A DNA stretch of 64,000 nucleotides from Muribaculaceae bacterium Isolate-110 (HZI) (GTDB lineage Bacteria > Bacteroidota > Bacteroidia > Bacteroidales > Muribaculaceae), in NCBI GenBank assembly GCA_003762875.1, contig RIBL01000014.1, positions 1 to 64,000 on the forward strand. The letters are read 5' to 3'. The stretch's first letter is position 1, and every line of letters starts with the position of its first letter. Positions 8,560 to 18,530 of the stretch are shown piece by piece. A program made the translations under genes and the position numbers. The notes beneath the pieces were generated by a model. That model did not search any database. It was not told the DNA's origin and saw only the letters and a program-made list of their open reading frames with translations.

Positions 8560-9552
8560 ATGGCAGTTACAATGGCAGATATCACCAAGCTGCGCAACCT
8601 CACAAGTGCCGGCCTGATGGACTGCAAAAAAGCTCTCGCCGAGACCGACGGTGACATCGAGGCAGCTGTCGAGATTCTTCGCAAGAAGGGTCAGGCAGTA
8701 GCAGCCAAGCGCGAAGACCGTCAGGCTTCCGAAGGCGTCGTTATCGCCAAGACCGACGGCAAGTTTGCCGCAATCCTCGCACTCAACTGCGAGACTGACT
8801 TCGTTGCCAAGAACGCCGGCTTCGTAGCCCTCGCCAACAAGCTCATGGACATCGCCATGGACAACAAGTTCAAGACAGCCGAAGAGCTCAAAGCCTTCAC
8901 TGTTGACGGACAGACTGTCGCTGACCTCATCACCGAGGAGAGCGGCAAGACCGGCGAAAAGACCGAGATCGGCGCATATGCAGTAGTTGAGGCCGCTACC
9001 ACAGCAGCTTACAACCACTTCAACAACAAGCTCGCCGCTATCGTAGGCTTCAACCTCGAGGGCGTTGACACCCAGATAGGCCGCGAGGTGTGCATGCAGA
9101 TCGCTTCCATGAACCCTGTAGCCGTTTCACGCAACGACGTACCCCAGGCCACTATCGACCAGGAAATCGCTGTCGCTGTCGAGAAAACCAAGCAGGAGCA
9201 GGTGCGCAAGGCTGTTGAAGCCGCTCTCAAGAAGGCCGGCCTCAACCCCAACCACTTCGACTCAGAGGACCACATCGAGTCAAACATCTCAAAGGGCTGG
9301 ATCACCGAAGAAGACGCTGCCAAGGGCCGCGAAATCATCAAGACCACCTCTGAGGCCAAGGCTGCCAATCTCCCCGAGGCTATGATCCAGAACATCGCCA
9401 ACGGCCGCCTCAACAAGTTCTTCAAGGAGTCTTGCCTCATGGAGCAGGAATATGTTCAGGACAGCAAACTCACTGTAGGACAGTTCCTCGACAACACCCA
9501 GAAGGGTCTTGTTGTCGTTGACTTCAAGCGCGTTAATCTCAACCAGGACTAA
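8560..9552 (+). CDS. tsf: Elongation factor Ts
   Basis: A 330-residue EF-Ts, the guanine nucleotide exchange factor for EF-Tu. The N-terminal UBA-like module (about 5-45) contains LRNLTSAGLMDCKKAL, and the core shows the conserved LNCETDFVAKN. It is longer than the E. coli protein because of insertions in the dimerisation region, as in other Bacteroidetes. It ends the ribosomal cluster, with two strong hairpins downstream. Confidence 0.97.
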   Translation: MAVTMADITKLRNLTSAGLMDCKKALAETDGDIEAAVEILRKKGQAVAAKREDRQASEGVVIAKTDGKFAAILALNCETDFVAKNAGFVALANKLMDIAMDNKFKTAEELKAFTVDGQTVADLITEESGKTGEKTEIGAYAVVEAATTAAYNHFNNKLAAIVGFNLEGVDTQIGREVCMQIASMNPVAVSRNDVPQATIDQEIAVAVEKTKQEQVRKAVEAALKKAGLNPNHFDSEDHIESNISKGWITEEDAAKGREIIKTTSEAKAANLPEAMIQNIANGRLNKFFKESCLMEQEYVQDSKLTVGQFLDNTQKGLVVVDFKRVNLNQD

Positions 9553-9578
9553 GCATATAGCTTGATTATAAATCAGAC

Positions 9579-9608
9579 GCCGCCAAAGGTCTCACCACCT
9601 TTGGCGGC
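9579..9608 (+). terminator. Hairpin after tsf
   Basis: A 12-base perfect stem (9579-9590 with 9597-9608, GCCGCCAAAGGT) with a 6-base loop lies 26 bases after the tsf stop. A clear T-run is missing, but position and strength suggest the operon terminator. Confidence 0.65.
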
Positions 9609-9627
9609 ATCTGTCATATATACGGCT

Positions 9628-9673
9628 CCGTCACGCGTCTTCCGGCAAAAGGCTACCGGGAGGCGCGTGACGG
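9628..9673. terminator. Second hairpin after tsf
   Basis: An 18-base stem (9628-9645 with 9656-9673) with two G-T wobbles and a 10-base loop. It lies upstream of the leuA -7 box, so it is not a leu attenuator. It may back up the tsf terminator. Confidence 0.5.
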
Positions 9674-9734
9674 TTCATCCCGACTCGTTTTCTTAAAAAT
9701 TTTAAGCAAATTATGGAAATAAGTAAATAATTAC

Positions 9735-9742
9735 TATCTTTG
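9735..9742 (+). promoter_or_regulatory. Promoter of the leu operon
   Basis: TATCTTTG is an exact -7 match 28 bases before the leuA ATG. The upstream -33 position is AT-rich without a clear TTTG. The short leader leaves no room for a leader-peptide attenuator. Confidence 0.65.
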
Positions 9743-9770
9743 CGCTCCAATAGGATAAAATTTTACGATT

Positions 9771-11267
9771 ATGAGCGACAGACTTTACATATTCGACACC
9801 ACGCTCCGAGACGGTGAGCAGGTGCCGGGATGCCAGCTTAATACGGTAGAAAAGATTGAGGTAGCCAAAGCACTCGAGACTCTCGGAGTCGACGTCATCG
9901 AAGCCGGATTTCCTGTATCAAGCCCGGGCGACTTCAACTCAGTGGTTGAAATATCCAAGGCTGTGACATGGCCAACCATATGCGCCCTCACGCGCGCTGT
10001 CGAAAACGACATCCGCGTGGCAGCCGACGCCCTCAAATATGCCAAACATCCCCGTATACACACAGGCATCGGCACATCCGACCCGCACATACGCTACAAA
10101 TTCAACTCCACACGCGAGGAAATCATCGAGCGCGCCGTCAGAGCCGTAAGCTATGCCAAACGGTTTGTGGAGGATGTGCAGTTTTACGCCGAGGACGCCG
10201 GCCGCACCGACAATGAATATCTCGCCCGCGTGGTCGAGGCCGTAATCAAGGCCGGAGCCACCGTCATCAACATCCCCGACACCACCGGCTACTGCCTGCC
10301 GGCCGAATTCGGTGCCAAAATCAAATATCTCTTCGACCACGTGGACGGCATCGACAAAGTGACCATCGCCACCCATTGCCACAACGACCTGGGCATGGCA
10401 ACGGCCAACACCGTGTCGGGCATCATCAACGGAGCACGTCAGGCCGAAGTCACCATCAACGGCATCGGTGAGCGTGCCGGCAACACTGCTCTCGAGGAAG
10501 TGGTGATGGCATTTCGCTCCCACCGCGAGCTCGGCATCGACACCAATATCAACTCGACCAAAATCACCGGCATCAGCCGTCTCGTGTCGAGCCTCATGAA
10601 CATGCCCGTGCAGCCCAACAAAGCCATAGTCGGACGCAACGCCTTCGCCCACTCTTCGGGCATACACCAGGACGGTGTGCTCAAAAACCGCGAGAGCTAC
10701 GAGATTATCGACCCCAAGGATGTAGGTATCGACGAAAACTCAATCGTGCTCACCGCCCGCAGCGGACGCGCCGCTCTCAAGCACCGCCTGCACGTGCTCG
10801 GATGTGAACTCTCGTCCGAACAGCTCGACAAGGCCTATGAAGAGTTTCTCAAACTCGCCGACCGCAAGAAGGAAATCAATGATGACGATGTGCTCATGAT
10901 AGCCGGCCAGCACCGCAAAGCCTCATCTCGCATCAAGCTCGACTTTCTCCAGGTCACCTCGGGTGTCGGCGTGCACTCGGTGGCAAGTGTCGGGCTCGAC
11001 ATCGCCGGCGAAAAATTCGAGGCCTGCGCCTCGGGCAACGGTCCTGTCGACGCTGCCATCTCGGCCATCAAGATTATCATACGCCGCAGGATGCTTGTCA
11101 AGGAGTTCCTGATCCAAGCCATCAACAAGGGAAGCAACGACATCGGCAAGGTGCACATGACTGTCGAGCACGACGGTGTGTCATACTATGGATTCTCGGC
11201 CAATACCGACATCGTGGCCGCCAGTGCCGAAGCCTTTATCGACGCCATCAATAAGTTTGTAAGATAA
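9771..11267 (+). CDS. leuA: 2-isopropylmalate synthase
   Basis: A 498-residue enzyme that condenses acetyl-CoA with 2-ketoisovalerate, the first committed step of leucine synthesis. The HMGL-like TIM barrel opens with [15 protein letters not shown]. The metal site motif is [13 protein letters not shown] and the substrate loop is [14 protein letters not shown]. The C-terminal third is the LeuA dimer/regulatory domain, through which leucine inhibits the enzyme in the family. It leads the leu operon, and leuC follows after 54 bases. Confidence 0.95.
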   Translation: MSDRLYIFDTTLRDGEQVPGCQLNTVEKIEVAKALETLGVDVIEAGFPVSSPGDFNSVVEISKAVTWPTICALTRAVENDIRVAADALKYAKHPRIHTGIGTSDPHIRYKFNSTREEIIERAVRAVSYAKRFVEDVQFYAEDAGRTDNEYLARVVEAVIKAGATVINIPDTTGYCLPAEFGAKIKYLFDHVDGIDKVTIATHCHNDLGMATANTVSGIINGARQAEVTINGIGERAGNTALEEVVMAFRSHRELGIDTNINSTKITGISRLVSSLMNMPVQPNKAIVGRNAFAHSSGIHQDGVLKNRESYEIIDPKDVGIDENSIVLTARSGRAALKHRLHVLGCELSSEQLDKAYEEFLKLADRKKEINDDDVLMIAGQHRKASSRIKLDFLQVTSGVGVHSVASVGLDIAGEKFEACASGNGPVDAAISAIKIIIRRRMLVKEFLIQAINKGSNDIGKVHMTVEHDGVSYYGFSANTDIVAASAEAFIDAINKFVR

Positions 11268-11321
11268 CAGATTAAAATTTTTAAGGGTTAAAGTTTAATT
11301 TTTACCCCTCCCGATAAGCCC

Positions 11322-12716
11322 ATGCCACAGACACTATTCGATAAAATATGGGATGCCCACGTAGTCAACCGCATCCCCGACGGACCCGACCAGCTCTACA
11401 TCGACCGCCACTACTGCCACGAAGTCACCAGTCCCCAGGCCTTTGAGGGATTGCGTCGCCGCGGCATCAGAGTGATGCGTCCCGAGCGCACCGTCTGCTC
11501 GCCCGACCATAATATCCCCACCATCAACCAGGACCGGCCTATAGCCGACCCTGTGTCGCGCAACCAAGTCGACACCCTTACCCGCAACGCCACCGAGTTT
11601 GGTGTCACGCTCTACGGACTCGGCCACCCCAAAAACGGCATCATACACGTCATCGGCCCCGAAAACGGCCTCACCCTCCCCGGCCAGACACTCGTCTGCG
11701 GTGACTCACACACCTCCACCCACGGAGCCCTCGGAGCAGTGGCTTTCGGCATCGGCACCTCTGAAGTAGAGATGGTGCTCGCCTCGCAGTGTATCATCCA
11801 GCCCAAACCCAAAAAGATGCGCATCACCGTCGACGGCACTCTCCGCTCCAGAGTCACGGCCAAAGACATCGCCCTCTACATCATCGCTCAGATGACTACC
11901 GGCGGAGCAACAGGCTATTTTGTAGAATATGCCGGCGAAGCCATACGCGCCCTATCGATGGAAGAGCGCATGACTCTCTGCAACCTCTCCATCGAGATGG
12001 GAGCTAGAGGAGGCATGATAGCTCCCGACGAAAAGACGTTTGAATACGTGCGCGGACGCGAGTTTGCCCCCAAAGGCGATGACTGGGACAAAGCCCTCGC
12101 CTACTGGCGCACGCTCCACACTGACGAGGGAGCTGTCTTTGACCGCGAGGTGCGTTTTGACGCCGCCGACATCGAGCCGCGCATCACCTACGGCACCAAC
12201 CCCGGCATGGGCATAGGCATCACCGAGAACATCCCCGCTCCCGACCCCTCCGACGAGCAGGGACGCATATCGTTTGAGAAAGCCCTCGACTACATGGGAT
12301 TTAAAGTAGGGCAAAATCTCATCGGCACTCCGGTCGACTACGTATTTCTCGGTTCATGCACCAACGGACGCATCGAGGACTTCCGCGCCTTTGCCGGCTT
12401 TGTCAAAGGACGCCGCAAAGCTCCCGGAGTCACCGCCTGGCTTGTGCCCGGCTCATGGAACGTCGACAGACAGATACGAGAGGAAGGTCTCGACAAAATC
12501 CTGGCCGAAGCAGGCTTTGAACTGCGCCAGCCCGGCTGCTCGGCTTGTCTGGCCATGAACGATGACAAGATACCCGCAGGCCGCCTGGCTGTCTCGACCT
12601 CCAACCGCAACTTCGAGGGCCGTCAGGGTCCCGGCGCGCGCACCATTCTCGCCGGTCCGCTCGTAGCGGCAGCGGCCGCCGTGACAGGCTGCATCACCGA
12701 CCCACGCACACTCTGA
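11322..12716 (+). CDS. leuC: 3-isopropylmalate dehydratase large subunit
   Basis: A 464-residue aconitase-family subunit that with LeuD isomerises 2- to 3-isopropylmalate. The [4Fe-4S] ligands are in the [11 protein letters not shown] segment and in the later [10 protein letters not shown] pair. [15 protein letters not shown] and PEKT-like substrate blocks are present. Length is normal. It follows leuA and precedes leuD after a 101-base gap that holds a perfect hairpin. Confidence 0.96.
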   Translation: MPQTLFDKIWDAHVVNRIPDGPDQLYIDRHYCHEVTSPQAFEGLRRRGIRVMRPERTVCSPDHNIPTINQDRPIADPVSRNQVDTLTRNATEFGVTLYGLGHPKNGIIHVIGPENGLTLPGQTLVCGDSHTSTHGALGAVAFGIGTSEVEMVLASQCIIQPKPKKMRITVDGTLRSRVTAKDIALYIIAQMTTGGATGYFVEYAGEAIRALSMEERMTLCNLSIEMGARGGMIAPDEKTFEYVRGREFAPKGDDWDKALAYWRTLHTDEGAVFDREVRFDAADIEPRITYGTNPGMGIGITENIPAPDPSDEQGRISFEKALDYMGFKVGQNLIGTPVDYVFLGSCTNGRIEDFRAFAGFVKGRRKAPGVTAWLVPGSWNVDRQIREEGLDKILAEAGFELRQPGCSACLAMNDDKIPAGRLAVSTSNRNFEGRQGPGARTILAGPLVAAAAAVTGCITDPRTL

Positions 12717-12758
12717 CCATCGCCGCGTAATCCTACCCCTCGGACACCGCAGCCCAAT

Positions 12759-12782
12759 CCCTTGGATGAAGGCATCCAAGGG
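12759..12782 (+). repeat. Hairpin in the leuC-leuD gap
   Basis: A 10-base perfect stem CCCTTGGATG/CATCCAAGGG with loop AAGG lies inside the operon. No T-run follows, so a processing or stabilising role is more likely than termination. Confidence 0.55.
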
Positions 12783-12817
12783 CGACCGGTTTACGTGACA
12801 CACAACACACCAAAAGT

Positions 12818-13408
12818 ATGAAAGAAAAATTCACCACCATCATATCGTCATGCGTTCCCCTGCCGATGGAGAACGTCGACACCGACCAGATAATACCCGC
12901 CCGCTTCCTCAAAGCCACCTCGCGCGAAGGATTCGGCGACAACCTCTTCCGTGACTGGCGTTACGACAAAGAGGGCCGCCCGATAGAATCGTTCGTGCTC
13001 AACGACCCGACCTACTCGGGATGCATACTCGTGGCCGGCAAAAACTTCGGCTCGGGCTCCTCGCGCGAACATGCCGCATGGGCCATACACGACTACGGAT
13101 TCCGCGTGGTTGTCTCGAGTTTCTTTGCCGACATCCACAAGCAAAACGAGCTCAACTGCTTCGTGCTCCCCGTCACCGTCAGCGAGCAGTTTCTGGCCGA
13201 ACTCTTCGCCTCCATCGCCTCTGACCCCACAACGCAGGTCAAAGTCGACCTTCCCTCGCAGACCATCACCAACCTCGCCACAGGCTCGTCGGAGACATTC
13301 GACATCAACCCCTACAAGAAACAATGTCTCAGCGAAGGCCTCGACGACGTGGAGTATCTCCTCTCCAAAAAAGCCGATATAGAATTCTTTGAAGCCAACC
13401 GACAGTGA
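12818..13408 (+). CDS. leuD: 3-isopropylmalate dehydratase small subunit
   Basis: A 196-residue swivel-domain partner of LeuC. The family motifs [16 protein letters not shown] and [17 protein letters not shown] are intact; the second binds substrate at the active site. Its TGA stop overlaps a GTG codon of the next gene (GTGA), so translation of the downstream synthase may be coupled. Confidence 0.96.
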   Translation: MKEKFTTIISSCVPLPMENVDTDQIIPARFLKATSREGFGDNLFRDWRYDKEGRPIESFVLNDPTYSGCILVAGKNFGSGSSREHAAWAIHDYGFRVVVSSFFADIHKQNELNCFVLPVTVSEQFLAELFASIASDPTTQVKVDLPSQTITNLATGSSETFDINPYKKQCLSEGLDDVEYLLSKKADIEFFEANRQ

Positions 13409-13416
13409 ACCGTGGC

Positions 13417-14931
13417 ATGACCGTCGAAATAATGGATACCACCCTGCGCGACGGCGAGCAGACCTCGGGAGTGTCATTCTCCACAGCCGAGAAGATGACC
13501 ATCACGCGTCTGCTGCTCAACGAGCTCCACGTCCCGCGCATCGAAGTGGCATCGGCCCGCGTCTCTGACGGCGAGCTCGACACCGTGGGCAAAATCTGCG
13601 CCTGGGCATCAGGCATCGGACGCCTCGAAGCCATCGAGGTACTCGGATTTCTCGACGGCGGACAGTCGGTCGACTGGATTACCCGTGCCGGCGGACGCGT
13701 CATCAATCTTCTGGCCAAAGGCTCGGAGCGTCACTGCCGCCTGCAGCTCGGCCAGACTCCGGCCCGACACTTCGAGCGCGTCACCGCCGAAGTGAACCGC
13801 GCCACAGCCGCCGGCCTCAAGGTCAACCTCTATCTTGAGGACTGGAGCAACGGCATGAAACAGTCGCGCGACTACGTATTCGCCATGATGGACGCCCTCC
13901 GTCATCTGCCCGTCGAGCGGTTCATGCTACCCGACACACTGGGAGTCCTCAACCCCTACGACACCCTCTCCTATGTCCACGACATGGTGAAACGTTATCC
14001 CGGAGTGAGATTTGACTTTCACGCCCACAACGACTACGACCTGGCCACGGCCAATGTCTTCGCGGCCGTCAAGGGCGGAGCCCAAGGCGTGCACTGCACC
14101 GTCAATGGTCTGGGCGAGCGAGCCGGCAACGCCACACTCTCCAGCGCGGTCACAGTCATCCACGACCAGCTCCAGGCCTCCACAGGCATAGACGAAAGCA
14201 AAATTAACAAGGTCAGCCATATCGTCGAGTCGTTCTCGGGCATCATAGTCCCTCCCAACAAGCCCATTATCGGCGAGAGCGTCTTCACCCAGTGTGCCGG
14301 AGTCCACGCCGACGGCGACAACAAACACAAGCTCTATTACAACGCTCTGCTGCCCGAACGCTTCGGCCGCGAACGCGAATATGCCCTCGGCAAGACCTCA
14401 GGCAAAGCCAACATACGCAAGAATCTCGAGGCTCTCGGCATAGAGCTTCCCGAAGAGGACATACGCAAAATCACCGAACGCATCACTCACCTCGGCGACA
14501 AAAAAGAGATAGTCACCCAGAGCGACCTCCCCTTCATCGTGGCCGACGTGCTCAAACACGCCACCATACCGTCGAGAGTATCGGTAGCCAACTACGCGCT
14601 CAATCTCTCTCAGGGACTGCGCCCGACCGCCACCGTCAAACTCATTATCGACGGGGAGGAATATCAGGACTCGGCCGCGGGCGACGGACAGTTTGACGCG
14701 TTCATGAAAGCCGTGCGCAACATCTACACATCAAGGCTCGGCCGCCCCTTCCCGACACTGGCCAACTACACCGTCAACATCCCTCCCGGCGGACGCACCG
14801 ATGCCCTCGTGCACACCGTAATCACCTGGAATTACCAGGACACCGTAATCAAGACCCGCGGGCTTGACGCCGACCAGACCGAATCGGCCATACAGGCGAC
14901 CGTCAAGATGCTCAATCTCATCCAGATATAG
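13417..14931 (+). CDS. Second alpha-isopropylmalate/citramalate synthase family enzyme
   Basis: A 504-residue HMGL-like acyl transferase, paralogous to LeuA. It starts [18 protein letters not shown] and has the metal motif FHAHNDYDLATAN and the loop NGLGERAGNATLSS. A LeuA-type C-terminal domain follows. In Bacteroidetes leu operons this gene usually sits between leuD and leuB, as here. It may make citramalate for isoleucine or be a second isopropylmalate synthase; the sequence alone does not decide. ATG 13417 gives the usual start, while GTG 13405, overlapping the leuD stop, would add MNRG. Confidence 0.85.
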   Translation: MTVEIMDTTLRDGEQTSGVSFSTAEKMTITRLLLNELHVPRIEVASARVSDGELDTVGKICAWASGIGRLEAIEVLGFLDGGQSVDWITRAGGRVINLLAKGSERHCRLQLGQTPARHFERVTAEVNRATAAGLKVNLYLEDWSNGMKQSRDYVFAMMDALRHLPVERFMLPDTLGVLNPYDTLSYVHDMVKRYPGVRFDFHAHNDYDLATANVFAAVKGGAQGVHCTVNGLGERAGNATLSSAVTVIHDQLQASTGIDESKINKVSHIVESFSGIIVPPNKPIIGESVFTQCAGVHADGDNKHKLYYNALLPERFGREREYALGKTSGKANIRKNLEALGIELPEEDIRKITERITHLGDKKEIVTQSDLPFIVADVLKHATIPSRVSVANYALNLSQGLRPTATVKLIIDGEEYQDSAAGDGQFDAFMKAVRNIYTSRLGRPFPTLANYTVNIPPGGRTDALVHTVITWNYQDTVIKTRGLDADQTESAIQATVKMLNLIQI

Positions 14932-14997
14932 CTCCGCGCGCCCATACTGACAATCATTAAGAAACAAACCCAATCACCCCCAAATATTACAGCAACT

Positions 14998-16059
14998 ATG
15001 GATTTCAAAATAGCAGTTCTCCCCGGCGACGGCATAGGCCCCGAAATATCAGTGCAGGGCGTCGACGTAATGTCGGCCGTCTGCGAAAAATTCGGCCACA
15101 ACGTCGAGTATCGTTACGCTCTCTGCGGAGCCGACGCCATCGACAAGACTGGCGGCCCTTTCCCAGAAGACACCTATCAGACATGCCTGTGGGCCGATGC
15201 CGTGCTCTTCTCGGCCGTAGGAGACCCTAAGTTTGACAACAACCCCAACGCCAAGGTGCGTCCCGAGCAGGGTCTCCTGGCCATGCGCAAGAAGCTCGGT
15301 CTCTTTGCCAACATACGCCCCGTCGAGACTTTCGACTGCCTCATACACATGTCGCCCCTGCGCAAAGAACTTGTCGAGGGAGCCGACTTCGTATGCATCC
15401 GCGAGCTCACCGGCGGCATGTATTTCGGTGAGAAACTCGAGGGTGACGACCGCGCCTACGACACCAACGCCTACACCCGCGCCGAGATAGAGCGCATACT
15501 CCGCGTGGCCTACGACTATGCGCGCCGCCGTCGCCGCCACCTCACCGTAGTCGACAAGGCCAATGTGCTGGCTTCCTCGCGCTTGTGGCGCAAAGTAGCC
15601 CAGGAGATGGCCCCGCAGTATCCAGACGTGCAGACCGACTTCATGTATGTCGACAATGCCGCCATGCGCATGATACAGGACCCTCGCTTTTTTGACGTAA
15701 TGGTCACCGAAAACACCTTTGGCGACATCCTCACTGACGAAGGCTCCGTCATCTCGGGCTCCATGGGACTCCTCCCCTCGGCCTCCACAGGCGATAAGAC
15801 ACCAGTCTTCGAGCCCATCCACGGCTCTTGGCCCCAGGCCAAGGGCCAGAACATCGCCAACCCTCTGGCTCAGATACTCTCCGTGGCCATGCTCTTCGAG
15901 CACTTCGACTTACTCGAAGAGGGCGCGCTCATACGCCGTGCTGTCAACGCTTCGCTCGACGCCAATGTCCGCACCCCCGAAATCCAGGTAGCCGGCGGCC
16001 CCGCATACGGCACCCGCGAAGTGGGCGGCTGGATTGTCGACTATATCCGGAAGGCTTAG
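14998..16059 (+). CDS. leuB: 3-isopropylmalate dehydrogenase
   Basis: A 353-residue NAD-dependent beta-decarboxylating dehydrogenase, converting 3-isopropylmalate to 2-oxoisocaproate. It starts with the canonical [15 protein letters not shown]. The substrate-binding arginine block, the [13 protein letters not shown] segment and the metal-binding [12 protein letters not shown] are present, and the NAD-binding [17 protein letters not shown] follows. It ends the leu operon, 66 bases after the preceding synthase. A family A palindrome lies just downstream. Confidence 0.97.
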   Translation: MDFKIAVLPGDGIGPEISVQGVDVMSAVCEKFGHNVEYRYALCGADAIDKTGGPFPEDTYQTCLWADAVLFSAVGDPKFDNNPNAKVRPEQGLLAMRKKLGLFANIRPVETFDCLIHMSPLRKELVEGADFVCIRELTGGMYFGEKLEGDDRAYDTNAYTRAEIERILRVAYDYARRRRRHLTVVDKANVLASSRLWRKVAQEMAPQYPDVQTDFMYVDNAAMRMIQDPRFFDVMVTENTFGDILTDEGSVISGSMGLLPSASTGDKTPVFEPIHGSWPQAKGQNIANPLAQILSVAMLFEHFDLLEEGALIRRAVNASLDANVRTPEIQVAGGPAYGTREVGGWIVDYIRKA

Positions 16060-16072
16060 AGTTTTTTCTATG

Positions 16073-16171
16073 GTTTAAAGAGTTAAGGCAAGTAGCGCGG
16101 GAGTTTTTGTGGCTGGGATTTATCCCAACCTATAAGAAACTCCCGCGCTACTTGCCTTAACTCTTTTAAAC
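16073..16171. repeat. Family A palindromic repeat, copy 1
   Basis: Arms 16073-16106 and 16137-16171 are near-perfect inverted repeats of 34-35 bases. The outer part is GTTTAAAGAGTTAAGG and the core is CAAGTAGCGCGGGAG. It lies between the convergent leuB and AraC genes and may terminate both. Confidence 0.8.
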
Positions 16172-16172
16172 T

Positions 16173-17024
16173 TTACGAAGAATGCCGATACCTGTACTCT
16201 CGAGGTGTACAGCCATTAATCTTCCTGAATGTCACATTAAAGCGGCTCACCGAGCCGAATCCGCAGTCATAAGCTATCTGCAACACGCTGTCTGTAGTAG
16301 TAATCAACTGCCGCTGGGCATGTGTGATACGCTCCAGCATCACATGTTCGAGCAAAGTATGGCCAAACGCCCTTTTGAACACACTATTGGCATAATCAGC
16401 ATTCAACCCTACCGCACAACCGATATCAGATATACGCAACGTCCTGTTATAATTTCGCGCAATGTACATGGCCATATCGGCAATCTTTCCGACATCACTC
16501 TGGCGCATCCCTTCTCCGACACCACACTCCACATAATTTTCCGACAAGCGTAGCATCCTGGCCTGTAACTCAAGCCCGACCGGATCGACCCTATCCGAGA
16601 GCAGATCATCACACCATCGCTCAAACATCATGGCATCAATCGTCCCCATAGTGTCAGACGAATCGGAAAACATGCCTCCGTTAAGAACATTTCTTACAAA
16701 GCCAGCCGGCAGATTCCACTTCAGAAACACATACAACGGAATCGTAGCCACATAATAATACTCAACTCCGTCATCGCCGGCCACCCTGTGGGGAATAAGC
16801 CCCCAGAATATCGTCAGACGTCCAGCCGGCACACTCATCATACGGTCATGAAAAACATACGACAGGCTTCCGTCAGGCACCAGATTCAGCTCTATCTCAT
16901 TATGACGGTCATACTTGCCCATCGGGCGCGGAGCCCACTTCTCACATGTCAGTCCATAAGGACGAAATATAGGTCTTCGCTCCTCAAATGTCTTCAAAAT
17001 CTCGGGATCCGATAAGTTTTTCAT
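16173..17024 (-). CDS. AraC family transcriptional regulator
   Basis: A 283-residue regulator. The N-terminal 130 residues or so look like the cupin sensor of AraC proteins (HNEIELNLVPDGSLSYVFHDRMMSV). The C-terminal hundred residues carry two helix-turn-helix motifs, including VFKRAFGHTLLEHV and the hallmark IAYDCGFGSVSRFNVTFRKINGCTPREYR. A sugar or other small ligand is expected but unknown. It is divergent from the DUF1593 pair with only 91 bases between start codons, so those genes are its most likely targets. Confidence 0.92.
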   Translation of the reverse strand: MKNLSDPEILKTFEERRPIFRPYGLTCEKWAPRPMGKYDRHNEIELNLVPDGSLSYVFHDRMMSVPAGRLTIFWGLIPHRVAGDDGVEYYYVATIPLYVFLKWNLPAGFVRNVLNGGMFSDSSDTMGTIDAMMFERWCDDLLSDRVDPVGLELQARMLRLSENYVECGVGEGMRQSDVGKIADMAMYIARNYNRTLRISDIGCAVGLNADYANSVFKRAFGHTLLEHVMLERITHAQRQLITTTDSVLQIAYDCGFGSVSRFNVTFRKINGCTPREYRYRHSS

Positions 17025-17115
17025 TGAAACATGATTGATTTATTTGCAAAACATGCCCAAATTTGCAAAATAAAATCGAATTGAAGAAACGTTGTACCAA
17101 TCTTTTCAACTATTT

Positions 17116-18528
17116 ATGAAACATTTCTTGCCTTACCTCCTTACAGTTGTCCTTGCAGTCATGTCAGCGACACAAGTATGCGCCGTTGACCGCGAGCTCA
17201 AACCACGCATTGTCATACTGACCGACATAGCACCGGCCGACATCGAACCTGACGACATGGAATCGCTCATCAGGCTTCTGACCCATGCCGACCTTTACGA
17301 AATCGAAGCCATAATCACCGGCTCGGGCTGGAACAGCAGCGGACGTGAATATCCGGAAGCCTGGGGCAAATATGCCTATGACGTAATCGACGCGTATGCC
17401 AAGGACGTCACAAATCTGATGAAACGATCGGGGCAGGAATCATTCATGCCGGCAGAGAAAGAAAACAAATCACAACGCATCGGCTACTGGCCATCACCCG
17501 ACTACCTGCGCAGACGCACTATGCCCGGCAGCCGCAATCTCGGCGTGGCCAGCCTCGGAGAAAACAACCGTTCGCAAGGCAGCGATTTCATCATTCAGCT
17601 CGCACTTGAAAAAGACCCGCGCCCATTGTGGATACTCGCATGGGGCGGAGCCAACACTCTTGCCCAGTCTCTATGGCAGCTCAACGACTCCGGCGACTCA
17701 CGACGTCTCAACTCTGTCCTCGATAAAATCAGAGTCTACACCATCACCGACCAGGACATGAACTGGCATCAACGAGACAATTTCGATCTCAGCTCACACA
17801 AATGGATGCGCTCCACGTTCGGCGACCGTCTCTTCTTTATATGGGATGAAAACGCATGGCTGGTGCAAAACTACACCGGCTCAGCCAACTGGGATGAATA
17901 TCAGGACAAAATTCAAGGCCATGGTTATCTCGGCAAAATATATCCCCGCTACAAATGGGGCGTGGAGGGTGACTCTCCATCATTTTTCTACCTCATGCCC
18001 AACGGCCTCAACGATCCCGACATTCCATCACAAGGCAGTTGGGGCGGATTTTTCCGTAAAGCTCTCTCAGCCGACAGCCTGACCATATGTCACACCAACA
18101 CCCCGGCCGACATCCATGATATATCCGAGACCTACGGAAAACTTTTCTATCCGGCAATATTTGATAATTTTGCCGCACGCATGGAGTGGGCCGCCACCGG
18201 TTCCGGCAACCGCAACCCTATAACCGTCATCAACGGCCGCGGCGGTCTCAGCCCCATAGTAATAAATGCCAAAGGCAAAAAATCGGTCACACTTGACTCC
18301 AAAGGCTCATATGACCCCGACAACGACACCATCGACATAAAATGGTGGCTTATACCTGAAGCCGGCAACGGCCCCGACGGTATAATCATATCCGAAAGTG
18401 ACGGTCCGATGACATCAGTCATACTGACCGCCGGAACGAAAGGAAAATCCTACCATATAATATGCGAGGTAACTGACAACGGACCATTCAGACTCAAAAG
18501 CTACCGCAGAATAATCATAAAGTGCTGA
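17116..18528 (+). CDS. DUF1593 nucleoside hydrolase-like exported protein (1)
   Basis: A 470-residue protein of the DUF1593 family (cellulose-binding Sde182 type). A signal peptide spans about residues 1-24. The nucleoside-hydrolase-like domain begins RIVILTDIAPADIEPDDMESL, where the Asp cluster corresponds to the metal site of nucleoside hydrolases. A C-terminal Ig-like Sde182 domain (about 365-470) contains YDPDNDTIDIKWWLIPE. The substrate is unknown, and the family is often linked to polysaccharide use. I chose ATG 17116; the upstream TTG at 17092 would put eight extra residues before the signal peptide. The second copy starts two bases after its stop. Confidence 0.85.
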   Translation: MKHFLPYLLTVVLAVMSATQVCAVDRELKPRIVILTDIAPADIEPDDMESLIRLLTHADLYEIEAIITGSGWNSSGREYPEAWGKYAYDVIDAYAKDVTNLMKRSGQESFMPAEKENKSQRIGYWPSPDYLRRRTMPGSRNLGVASLGENNRSQGSDFIIQLALEKDPRPLWILAWGGANTLAQSLWQLNDSGDSRRLNSVLDKIRVYTITDQDMNWHQRDNFDLSSHKWMRSTFGDRLFFIWDENAWLVQNYTGSANWDEYQDKIQGHGYLGKIYPRYKWGVEGDSPSFFYLMPNGLNDPDIPSQGSWGGFFRKALSADSLTICHTNTPADIHDISETYGKLFYPAIFDNFAARMEWAATGSGNRNPITVINGRGGLSPIVINAKGKKSVTLDSKGSYDPDNDTIDIKWWLIPEAGNGPDGIIISESDGPMTSVILTAGTKGKSYHIICEVTDNGPFRLKSYRRIIIKC

Positions 18529-18530
18529 CC

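Noticed and set aside
9628-9673. A leu operon attenuator
   Set aside because: The hairpin lies upstream of the leuA -7 box, so it is not transcribed with leuA from that promoter, and no leader peptide with leucine codons is seen.
17092-17115. A TTG start for the first DUF1593 gene
   Set aside because: It adds residues in front of a complete signal peptide that begins at ATG 17116.
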